Of a stretch of 64,000 bases of DNA, positions 57,515-64,000 are shown in pieces. Under the pieces are notes generated by a model that saw only the letters and a list, made by a program, of their open reading frames with translations, was not told where the DNA came from and ran no database searches. The stretch comes from JAUIAI01 sp963732405 (GTDB lineage: Bacteria > Pseudomonadota > Gammaproteobacteria > Burkholderiales > Burkholderiaceae_E). Each line of letters opens with the position of its first letter. Positions within the stretch are counted from its first letter, which is position 1. A program made the position numbers and the translations under genes. The stretch covers positions 682,001 to 746,000 of the forward strand of contig CAVSZG010000001.1 of assembly GCA_963732405.1 (NCBI GenBank), written 5' to 3'.

Positions 57515-59036
57515 ACTTGTCCGACCAGGTTCGCAGGGATTGTTCGATCTGGTGAATCTGTCGATTCAGTTCGCTATCGGTGGCGCGCAACTGGGCGATC
57601 CGTTTGGCGGCGTGCATGACCGTGGTGTGGTCGCGGCCCCCGAAGGCCTCGCCGATCTCGGGAAAGCTCTTGAGGGTCATTTCCTTGGTCAGGTACATCG
57701 CAATCTGTCTAGCCCGGGCAATGTTTGCCGGACGGCGTTTTGAATACATGTCGGCAATGCGCATCTTGTAGAAGTCGGCAGTGACCTTCTGGATCTGCTC
57801 GATCGATACGGTTTCCTGATTCTGTCGGACCAGATCGCCACAGGCCTCGCGCGCGATCGCCAGCGTGACATCGACTCGATGGAAGGCGGCCCGGGCGTAG
57901 ACACGCAGCAATGCGCCCTCGAGTTCACGCACGTTGCTGCGCACATTGTGGGCGATGAAATCGGCAACTTCGTCAGGCAGGGTCGAATAGGACGGATTAT
58001 TCGCCCGCAGCTGTTCGGTCTTGCGTTGCAGGATGGCGATTCGCATTTCCAGTTCGGGCGGCTCGATTTCGACGATCAGACCGCTGCCGAATCGTGAGAC
58101 CAGGCGTTCCTGGAACTTGCTCAGATGCCGGGGATAGGTGTCGCACGTGATGATCATCTGCTTCTTGGCAGAGAACATCGCCTCGAAGGTATAGAAAAAC
58201 TCCTCCTGGGTGCGCTCGCGATTGCCCAGGAACTGGATATCGTCGATGAGCAGGAAATCGAGCGATTGATACTTGCGCTTGAAGTCCTGGGGGGTGCGGC
58301 GCTGAATGGCGTGAACCATTTCATTGAAGTAGGTCTGGGCGTGCAGACAGGCGATCCGGGCCCTTGGGACACGGGTGGTGAAGGCGTTGCCGATTGCATT
58401 GAGCAGATGGGTCTTGCCCAGCCCGACGCCGCCATAGAGAAACAGCGGGTTGTAGGCCAGGCCGGGTCGCTCGACCACCTGTAGGGCGGCCGATACCGCC
58501 ATCTGATTGGATTTGCCCTGAACCAGGTTGTCGAAGGTGAAATCGGGATTCAGTGGTGTCGCAACCGAGACGCCTGACCCCTGGCGGCCACTGTCAGGCG
58601 ATGAACCCAGGCGCCCGCCCTGCCCGTTCACCCCCGGTTCGGCGCCCGCTGATCGACTATCGCCCGATCCGGCGGTGAATTCATCCGACAGCGGAATCTC
58701 ATCATCATGATCGCCGAATGGCGGGCTGGCCTGGCTTATCCCGTTGGTACCGGCATTGCCCCCATGGCCGTTGCTCAGCTCCAGCTGCACCGAGGTCTGA
58801 TCGGGAAAATGTTGACGAGCAACCTGCTCGATCAGGCCCAAAAAATTGGTGCGCACGATGTTCAGTTTCAGCGCATTGGCCAGGCCGAGTTTAAGTGTGT
58901 GGTTACTTTCGTCAAAATCTATGAAGCGTAAGGGTTTGATCCATGGCGTGAACTTCTGGGAAGTCATTTCGGCTTCCAGTTGCTCGATGCATTTCTGCCA
59001 GTTCTGCTGCATGGATTGAGGCGGTTGTCCGGTCAT
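57510..59036 (-). CDS. dnaA: Chromosomal replication initiator DnaA
   Basis: A 508-residue initiator. Domain I begins with WQKCIEQLEAEMTSQKFTPWIKPL. A low-complexity domain II rich in Gly, Ser and Asp spans about residues 100-175. The AAA+ domain has Walker A GGVGLGKTHLLNAIG and Walker B LLIDDIQFL. Domain IV ends with the DNA-binding signature FGGRDHTTVMHAAKRI. The start MTGQPP at 59036 is chosen because sequence further upstream has no homology. It is divergent from rpmH, the usual origin arrangement. Confidence 0.97.
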   Translation of the reverse strand: MTGQPPQSMQQNWQKCIEQLEAEMTSQKFTPWIKPLRFIDFDESNHTLKLGLANALKLNIVRTNFLGLIEQVARQHFPDQTSVQLELSNGHGGNAGTNGISQASPPFGDHDDEIPLSDEFTAGSGDSRSAGAEPGVNGQGGRLGSSPDSGRQGSGVSVATPLNPDFTFDNLVQGKSNQMAVSAALQVVERPGLAYNPLFLYGGVGLGKTHLLNAIGNAFTTRVPRARIACLHAQTYFNEMVHAIQRRTPQDFKRKYQSLDFLLIDDIQFLGNRERTQEEFFYTFEAMFSAKKQMIITCDTYPRHLSKFQERLVSRFGSGLIVEIEPPELEMRIAILQRKTEQLRANNPSYSTLPDEVADFIAHNVRSNVRELEGALLRVYARAAFHRVDVTLAIAREACGDLVRQNQETVSIEQIQKVTADFYKMRIADMYSKRRPANIARARQIAMYLTKEMTLKSFPEIGEAFGGRDHTTVMHAAKRIAQLRATDSELNRQIHQIEQSLRTWSDKL

Positions 59037-59156
59037 GCTACGGCTGGAGGGCAGCAGCTCATTATGGTGTTCGCAGGATAGTGCCGACGGATTCCGGGCG
59101 GACTCGAGTCTAGTGCAGATTCTACTCGCTCCACTTGGTAAATCCCAATCCTTCGA

Positions 59157-59186
59157 TTGACAGAGGGGCGGGTATCGAGTTGTAAT
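59157..59186 (+). promoter_or_regulatory. Sigma-70 promoter of rpmH
   Basis: A perfect -35 TTGACA (59157-59162), an 18-base spacer and -10 TGTAAT (59181-59186) lie 31 bases before the rpmH start. This is a strong housekeeping promoter, as expected for the ribosomal protein gene. Confidence 0.75.
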
Positions 59187-59216
59187 CGAAGGCTTTTTTA
59201 TAGAAGGCGTCAAGCC

Positions 59217-59351
59217 ATGAAAAGGACTTATCAGCCGTCGGTCGTGAAGCGCAAGCGCACCCACGGATTTCGGGCCCGCATGAAAACCCGTGGGGGTCGG
59301 GCGGTGATCAATGCACGCCGCGCACGGGGTCGCAAGCGTTTGGCTGTCTGA
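59217..59351 (+). CDS. rpmH: Ribosomal protein L34
   Basis: A 44-residue basic protein of the large ribosomal subunit, with the complete L34 sequence (KRTYQPSVVKRKRTHGFRAR, then RARGRKRLAV at the end). The ATG has GAAGGCG upstream. It is the first gene of the rpmH-rnpA-yidD-yidC-mnmE series and is divergent from dnaA. Confidence 0.98.
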   Translation: MKRTYQPSVVKRKRTHGFRARMKTRGGRAVINARRARGRKRLAV

Positions 59352-59701
59352 TCCATCCGGAACATTCTGCAAGATTCGTCTGCAAACCCGTCTGGAAAAT
59401 TCGCCAGGATTCTGGAGAATTCGCCGGGATGGATTCGCCGGGGCAGTTGACTCGTCGGATGCGGCGAGCGGAGAAGGGCGGTGATGGTGGATGAAACGTC
59501 AGTGGGCCAGACGTCAGTGGACCAAGCGCGAGCGGCCGGAACGCCGGTGGACGCGAGGGAGGTGCTCGGATGGTCGGTGGGCGTGAGGTAGACGGCCATC
59601 AGGCTGGCGGGTACCAAGCAGGCGAACATCAGCCAGGCGAACATCAGTCAGTCGGACATCAGGCGTTCGAATCCCGGGCCGGGTCCAGCGGGGAGGGTGC
59701 A
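59352..59701 (+). repeat. Long rpmH-rnpA spacer built from short tandem duplications
   Basis: This 350-base spacer is much longer than usual for this gene pair. It contains three unrelated tandem duplications. The first is a 20-bp unit beginning TCTGGAAAATTCGCC (59391-59430, 18 of 20 matches). The second is ACGTCAGTGGGCC repeated at 59496 and 59511. The third is three 15-bp units of the form CAGGCGAACATCAGC at 59619-59663. The reading frame of rnpA stays open through part of it, but a better rnpA start lies at 59702. Confidence 0.65.
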
Positions 59702-60145
59702 GTGTCCCAACCGGTTGAGCGAACCAGCGTAGACCGTGTGGTCAACCGGGGGAACCGTGCTGCGCAACGCCCGGCGTCAATCACCAGCGGTCAACACAAA
59801 TCCCGTAAGCGCGCAAAGTTTATAAGTACTCACTTCGTGATCAGTATCGACAAATCCAGCCATCCCACGTCGGCGGCCGCCAATCCGGGCGCAGCGTCGG
59901 GTGTCACCCTGATCATGGCGATCCCCAAGAAGGTGTTGCGCCGTGCAGTGGACCGCAATGCGGTGAAGCGGGTCGTTCGTGAAGCCTGGCGCGTCGCTCA
60001 ACCCAGCGGTCCGATCCACGGTTTGGGCCGGGTCCATGTCCGCCTGACCGGCCGTCCGGCCGATTTTGCGACACTGGGGCGACCGGGCCGCAAGCGTCTG
60101 TGGCGTCTGGAGTTCGACGAACTCCTGGCGAGGATGAGTGGCTGA
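59702..60145 (+). CDS. rnpA: Ribonuclease P protein component
   Basis: A 147-residue basic protein that assists the RNase P RNA in trimming tRNA 5' ends. The core motif AVDRNAVKRVVREAWR is the RNR signature, preceded by VTLIMAIPKKVLRR. The GTG start at 59702 follows a GGGGAGGG ribosome-binding site. The frame is open back to an ATG at 59570, which would add 44 residues of Gln/His/Gly-rich repeat sequence unlikely to be translated. It is somewhat longer than typical RnpA (about 120). Confidence 0.88.
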   Translation: MSQPVERTSVDRVVNRGNRAAQRPASITSGQHKSRKRAKFISTHFVISIDKSSHPTSAAANPGAASGVTLIMAIPKKVLRRAVDRNAVKRVVREAWRVAQPSGPIHGLGRVHVRLTGRPADFATLGRPGRKRLWRLEFDELLARMSG

Positions 60146-60173
60146 CAATGCCTGGCCGACCGGCGGTGACCAG

Positions 60174-60476
60174 ATGAACGCCCGTTATCCGCTTGGCCAA
60201 CTGATGACACGGCTCCTGATCCTGTTGATCAAGGGCTACCGTCTGTTGGTGAGTCCCTGGCTGGCACCGCGCTGTCGCTTTCTGCCGAGCTGCTCGGAGT
60301 ATGCGATTACTTCGCTTGGACGCCATGGCGTGCTCCGCGGCGGCTGGCTCGCGGTCAGACGACTGGCACGCTGTCATCCCTGGGGTGGCAGCGGTATCGA
60401 TGAGGTCCCGGAAGTTGCGGCTGTATGCCGTTGCGGCAGCCGGTCCACGGGCGAACGCCCGCTTCAATCCAACTGA
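60174..60476 (+). CDS. yidD: Membrane protein insertion efficiency factor YidD
   Basis: A 100-residue membrane-associated protein that helps YidC insert proteins. The family core is present: LLILLIKGYRLLVSPWLAPRCRFLPSCSEYA (start near residue 14), with the conserved Cys residues, and ARCHPWGGSGID. The tail (VCRCGSRSTGERPLQSN) is less conserved. It lies 28 bases after rnpA and 11 bases before yidC. Confidence 0.95.
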   Translation: MNARYPLGQLMTRLLILLIKGYRLLVSPWLAPRCRFLPSCSEYAITSLGRHGVLRGGWLAVRRLARCHPWGGSGIDEVPEVAAVCRCGSRSTGERPLQSN

Positions 60477-60487
60477 TTCTTATCATC

Positions 60488-62215
60488 ATGCAAATGCAGC
60501 GCACCATCCTGTGGATAGTCTTCAGCTTGTCCCTGGTGCTTTTATGGGATGCCTGGCAGTTGCATGTCGGCAATCCGTCCCTGTTTGGCGGCCGACCCCC
60601 TGCGACCCAGGGTCAAACCGCAGCCGGTGGTCCGTCGGCTGCGAATGGTGCCGCTGGCGCGACCCGTCCGGCCGATGCGGGCATCCCTGGCGCCGGTGCG
60701 CTGGCATCCTCGGCGGCCAGCCCGGGTGCCGGCGATACCACCACGCCAGCGGCGCCGGCCAGTCCGGTAACGGCGACCGGCGCAGCGCAAGCCGGCACCC
60801 GTGGCAAGGTTTTTGAACTGACCAATGATGTATTGGCCTTGCAGGTACAGGCCCAAGGCGCGGTCTTGACCCGGGCCGAGTTGCTCAAGCATCTGGAAAT
60901 CGACAAGTCCGGCAATGTGGTGTTGTTCAACGATCAGCCCGGCAAGTTCTATGTGGCCCAGAGCGGCATGATCGGTGCGCCGGCAGGGGCTGAGGGGTTC
61001 CCGACTCACTACACCGTGTTTCAACCGGTTGAACCGGCGACACCGGGCAAGCTCACACTGGCGGCTGAAAGTGGTGGGATCCGCATAGTTCGCGAGTACT
61101 CACTGTCGCCAGGATCCTACGTTATCAACGTCGTTGACCGGGTGAGCAACCTATCTGGCGAGAGTCTGTCGCCCATCCTGTATCGCCAGCTGACCCGGGA
61201 CAACCACCAGCCGCCCGGCGATACGATGTTCTACAGCACCTATGCCGGACCGGTGATCTACGAGGAAGTCGACAAGTTCAAGAAGATCCCGTTCGACACC
61301 ATCATGTCGCGCTCGGCCAAGCATGCCGGTGTCACCGACAACGGCTGGCTCGGGATCATCCAGCACTATTTCGTGGCGGCCTGGTTGCCGGCGGCCACGT
61401 CGACCCGCGAGTTCTATACCCAGAATTCGAGTGAGGTGCTGGCCTCGATCGGATTCAAGCAGGCGCTGGGCAGTCTGGCGCCAGGGCAGAGCATCGAGAA
61501 TGCCGCCCGGTTGTATATCGGGCCCCAGGACCAGAAGACGATGGGCGCACTCGCCCCCGGGCTTGAACTCACCGTCGACTACGGCTGGCTGACCATCATC
61601 GCCAAACCCATCCACGGCTTGCTCGAGTTCCTGCATGGCATTGTGGGCAACTGGGGCTGGGCCATTGTCGTGCTGACCCTCATCATCAAGACCCTGTTCT
61701 TCCCGCTCCAGGCGGCCAGTTATCGATCGATGGCCAGGATGAAGGCGGTCACGCCCCGACTCACCGCGCTGCGCGAGCGCTATGGCGACGACAAGGCCAA
61801 GCTCAATCAGGCGATGATGGAGTTGTACAAGACCGAGAAGATCAATCCACTGGGGGGTTGCCTCCCCATTCTGGTGCAGATCCCGGTGTTCATCTCACTC
61901 TACTGGGTATTGCAGGCCTCGGTCGAAATGCGCGGAGCGCCCTGGCTGGGCTGGATCCAGGACCTGGCCTCGCCCGATCCCTACTTCATCCTGCCGGCCC
62001 TGATGGCGATCAGCATGTTCGTTCAGGTCAAGCTCAATCCGAAGCCGCCGGACCCGATGCAGGCCAAGATCATGATGTTCATGCCGATCATTTTCTCGGT
62101 CATGTTCTTCTTTTTCCCGGCCGGACTGGTGTTGTACTGGTTGGTCAACAACCTGTATTCGATCGCCCAGCAGTGGGTCATCACGCGCAAGATCGTCGAC
62201 TCACCCATGAGTTGA
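60488..62215 (+). CDS. yidC: Membrane protein insertase YidC
   Basis: A 575-residue inner-membrane insertase. After the first membrane helix (TILWIVFSLSLVLLWDAW) comes a Pro/Ala/Gly-rich linker of about 70 residues. A periplasmic beta-sandwich domain follows, then the conserved five-helix core (GNWGWAIVVLTLIIKTLFFPL, GGCLPILVQIPVFISLYWVL). The start at 60488 fits family length; upstream in-frame codons overlap yidD. It acts alone or with SecYEG. Confidence 0.97.
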   Translation: MQMQRTILWIVFSLSLVLLWDAWQLHVGNPSLFGGRPPATQGQTAAGGPSAANGAAGATRPADAGIPGAGALASSAASPGAGDTTTPAAPASPVTATGAAQAGTRGKVFELTNDVLALQVQAQGAVLTRAELLKHLEIDKSGNVVLFNDQPGKFYVAQSGMIGAPAGAEGFPTHYTVFQPVEPATPGKLTLAAESGGIRIVREYSLSPGSYVINVVDRVSNLSGESLSPILYRQLTRDNHQPPGDTMFYSTYAGPVIYEEVDKFKKIPFDTIMSRSAKHAGVTDNGWLGIIQHYFVAAWLPAATSTREFYTQNSSEVLASIGFKQALGSLAPGQSIENAARLYIGPQDQKTMGALAPGLELTVDYGWLTIIAKPIHGLLEFLHGIVGNWGWAIVVLTLIIKTLFFPLQAASYRSMARMKAVTPRLTALRERYGDDKAKLNQAMMELYKTEKINPLGGCLPILVQIPVFISLYWVLQASVEMRGAPWLGWIQDLASPDPYFILPALMAISMFVQVKLNPKPPDPMQAKIMMFMPIIFSVMFFFFPAGLVLYWLVNNLYSIAQQWVITRKIVDSPMS

Positions 62216-62221
62216 ACCAGC

Positions 62222-63622
62222 ATGCCGGTCGCTGAGCCGATCGTTGCACTGGCGACCGCGCCCGGGCGCGGGGCGATCGGGATCATCCGCGTGTCCGGGC
62301 CGGCGCTGGGTGGCCTGCGCGCGGCCATCCTGAATCGTGAGCTGCCGGCCCGGCGGGCGGTTCATACACCGTTCTTCGGCGCCGACGGTCAGCCCATCGA
62401 TCAGGGGCTGGCCATTTTCTTTCCAGCCCCGGATTCTTATACCGGTGAGGACGTGCTGGAGTTGCAGGCCCATGGCGGGCCGGTGGTGTTGCAGATGCTG
62501 CTCGAGCGTTTGCTGGCCCTGGGCGCGGCGCAAGGCCTTCGGCCCGCGCGGGCCGGCGAATTCACCGAGCGGGCATTCCTGAACGGCAAGATCGATCTGT
62601 GCGAGGCCGAGGCGGTCGCCGATCTCATCGATGCTCAGTCCAGTCAGGCGGCGCGGCTGGCCGTGCGGTCGCTGCGCGGCGAGTTCTCGCGCCGGATCCA
62701 TGCACTGCTCGAGCCGCTGATCCATCTGCGCATGCTGGTCGAGGCCACGCTCGACTTTCCCGACGAGGAAGTTGATGCGCTGGATCGGGATGATCTGACC
62801 GGGCAGTGGCACCAGGTGCGTGAGCAACTTGATCAGGTGCTGGCGCAGGCCAGTGTCGGCGCCCGCTTGCGCGAGGGGATCACGGTGGTCATCGCCGGTG
62901 AACCGAACGTGGGCAAATCGTCCTTGCTCAACCGGCTGGCCGGGGAGGAGGTGGCGATTGTCACGCCCATCGCTGGGACCACCCGCGATCGGATCCGCGA
63001 ATCGGTGGTGCTGGATGGCGTGCCGGTCAATCTGATTGATACCGCTGGTCTGCGGCAGACCGATGATCTGGTCGAGCGAATCGGCGTGGAGGTCACGCGT
63101 CGCGAAATCAGCCGGGCCGATCTGGTGTTGTTGATCGAGGCGGCCCGGCTGGGTGGATCCGACGGCACCACCGCATCGACCGACGACGACCATTCCGATT
63201 CCTCCTTAGTCGTGCGCGCCGAGGCTATGGTGCTGGCCGAGCAGGCCGGCATTCCAGTGTTGCGGGTCATCAACAAGATCGATCTGAATCCTGGTGCGAA
63301 ACCCGGCATCGACGAATCGGGAGTCATCCACCTGAGTGCCTTGACCGGTGCCGGACTGGCCGATCTGCAGACCCGCCTGCTTCAGACCGCGGGCTGGCAA
63401 CCCGGTGCCGAGGCCCAGTTCATGGCCCGTGAGCGACATCTGCAGTCGCTGCGGCGGGCGGTGGGCCATATGGATAAGGCGCTTGAAGTGCTGCCCGAGG
63501 GACTGGAGTTGTTCGCCGAGGAATTACGTCTGGCGCAGCAGGCGATCGGTGAGGTGACGGGACAGTTCAGCGCCGATGATCTGCTGGGCGAGATCTTCCG
63601 GTCGTTCTGTATTGGAAAATAG
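62222..63622 (+). CDS. mnmE: tRNA modification GTPase MnmE
   Basis: A 466-residue GTPase that, with MnmG, modifies the wobble uridine of several tRNAs. The N-terminal folate-binding domain has IVALATAPGRGAIGIIRVSGP. The G domain has Walker A GEPNVGKSSLLN, the G2/G3 regions AGTTRD and DTAGLR, and NKID. The final four residues CIGK include the catalytic Cys of the C-terminal motif. It is 6 bases downstream of yidC. Confidence 0.97.
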   Translation: MPVAEPIVALATAPGRGAIGIIRVSGPALGGLRAAILNRELPARRAVHTPFFGADGQPIDQGLAIFFPAPDSYTGEDVLELQAHGGPVVLQMLLERLLALGAAQGLRPARAGEFTERAFLNGKIDLCEAEAVADLIDAQSSQAARLAVRSLRGEFSRRIHALLEPLIHLRMLVEATLDFPDEEVDALDRDDLTGQWHQVREQLDQVLAQASVGARLREGITVVIAGEPNVGKSSLLNRLAGEEVAIVTPIAGTTRDRIRESVVLDGVPVNLIDTAGLRQTDDLVERIGVEVTRREISRADLVLLIEAARLGGSDGTTASTDDDHSDSSLVVRAEAMVLAEQAGIPVLRVINKIDLNPGAKPGIDESGVIHLSALTGAGLADLQTRLLQTAGWQPGAEAQFMARERHLQSLRRAVGHMDKALEVLPEGLELFAEELRLAQQAIGEVTGQFSADDLLGEIFRSFCIGK

Positions 63623-63689
63623 TCGGGCGTCTGCCTGCGTCTATCATCTCCGCTCGTCAGAATTTCGCCAACCCATTGGAGACCCGCCC

Positions 63690-64000
63690 GTGCATTCGCC
63701 GCCCGACAACCAGACACGATTGGCGCTGTATCGCACCATGGTGCGGATTCGTGCGTTCGAGGAAGCGGCCAACGAGGCCAGCCAGGGTGGTGTGGCGGCT
63801 TTCGGGCAAGCTCTGGGCCAGGTGGCGAAGGTGCGTGGGCCGCTGCATCTGTCCATCGGTCAGGAAGCAGTGGCTGCGGGCGTCTGTTTTCACCTGGCCG
63901 CGCAGGACTGGCTCACCTCGACGCATCGCGGTCACGGCCACACCCTGGCCAAGGGGGCCGATCTCGAACGCATGATGCATGAGCTGTTCGGCAAGGCGAG
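63690..64000 (+). CDS. Pyruvate dehydrogenase E1 alpha-like subunit (partial, runs off the window)
   Basis: The first 103 residues of a thiamine-diphosphate E1 alpha subunit of the PDH/acetoin-dehydrogenase type. The typical opening YRTMVRIRAFEEAANEASQGG is followed by PLHLSIGQEAVAAGVCFHL and STHRGHGHTLAKGADLERMM. The start is GTG at 63690 with TTGGAGA upstream. A beta subunit is expected just beyond the window. Acetoin, pyruvate or branched-chain keto acids are possible substrates. Confidence 0.88.
   Translation, partial: MHSPPDNQTRLALYRTMVRIRAFEEAANEASQGGVAAFGQALGQVAKVRGPLHLSIGQEAVAAGVCFHLAAQDWLTSTHRGHGHTLAKGADLERMMHELFGKA

Noticed and set aside
59037..59216. Origin of replication between dnaA and rpmH
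   Set aside because: No DnaA box of the TTATCCACA type could be found in this gap.
59570..59701. Upstream 44-codon extension of rnpA from the ATG at 59570
   Set aside because: The extension is made of short tandem repeats and lacks homology; GTG 59702 has a strong ribosome-binding site.

Overview
The window is GC-rich bacterial chromosome. It most likely comes from a betaproteobacterium, probably Burkholderiales. The evidence is the block ntrX-ntrY-DUF4390-rsmB-htpX-fmt-def-LysM-dprA-topA, an NtrX-type regulator without an AAA+ domain, small DUF3567 and DUF3717 proteins, a lysine-rich HU-like protein, and a dnaA-dnaN-gyrB region without recF. The species cannot be named from sequence alone. 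No rRNA, tRNA, CRISPR array or prophage was seen.

Region 1 (1-12.9 kb) is accessory in character. An IS5-family transposase lies at the left edge, followed by a cupin and a GFA-family protein. Next comes a block of minus-strand genes for periplasmic alcohol oxidation. PQQ dehydrogenase 2 and a cytochrome c (8.4-10.5 kb) are followed by a flavin monooxygenase with an NTF2-like N-terminus (6.5-8.3 kb). Then come PQQ dehydrogenase 1, a second cytochrome c and a periplasmic binding protein in xoxF-G-J order (3.0-6.1 kb), and an MDR reductase. A divergent sigma-54 activator (10.9-12.8 kb) faces a near-perfect -24/-12 promoter and two palindromic activator sites. Both dehydrogenases carry the extra Asp typical of lanthanide enzymes, and both lack the usual vicinal Cys-Cys pair.

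Region 2 (12.9-35 kb) is mixed metabolism: DUF1993, LysE exporter, PaaZ, a thioredoxin-TPR protein, MetH, a ribbon-helix-helix regulator with a PHB-depolymerase-like esterase, an HU-like protein, arginase and a diguanylate cyclase. A lipocalin-like/FAH/Ldh-type operon follows. Then come an unusual BMP-type lipoprotein with a repeat spacer, an orphan TRAP binding protein with an apparent frameshift, a ferredoxin, DUF3567 and L-serine dehydratase.

Region 3 (35-53.6 kb) is housekeeping. It holds the NtrYX two-component system (ntrY apparently frameshifted), rsmB, htpX, fmt, def, a LysM protein, dprA and topA. These are followed by ChaC-type cyclotransferase, a threonine/serine dehydratase, NudC, two lipoproteins, an enoyl-CoA hydratase and a DUF456 protein.

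Region 4 (53.6-64 kb) is the replication-origin neighbourhood. gyrB, dnaN and dnaA read leftward. rpmH, rnpA, yidD, yidC and mnmE read rightward. The start of a pyruvate dehydrogenase E1-alpha-like gene runs off the end. The rpmH-rnpA gap is unusually long and built from short tandem duplications.
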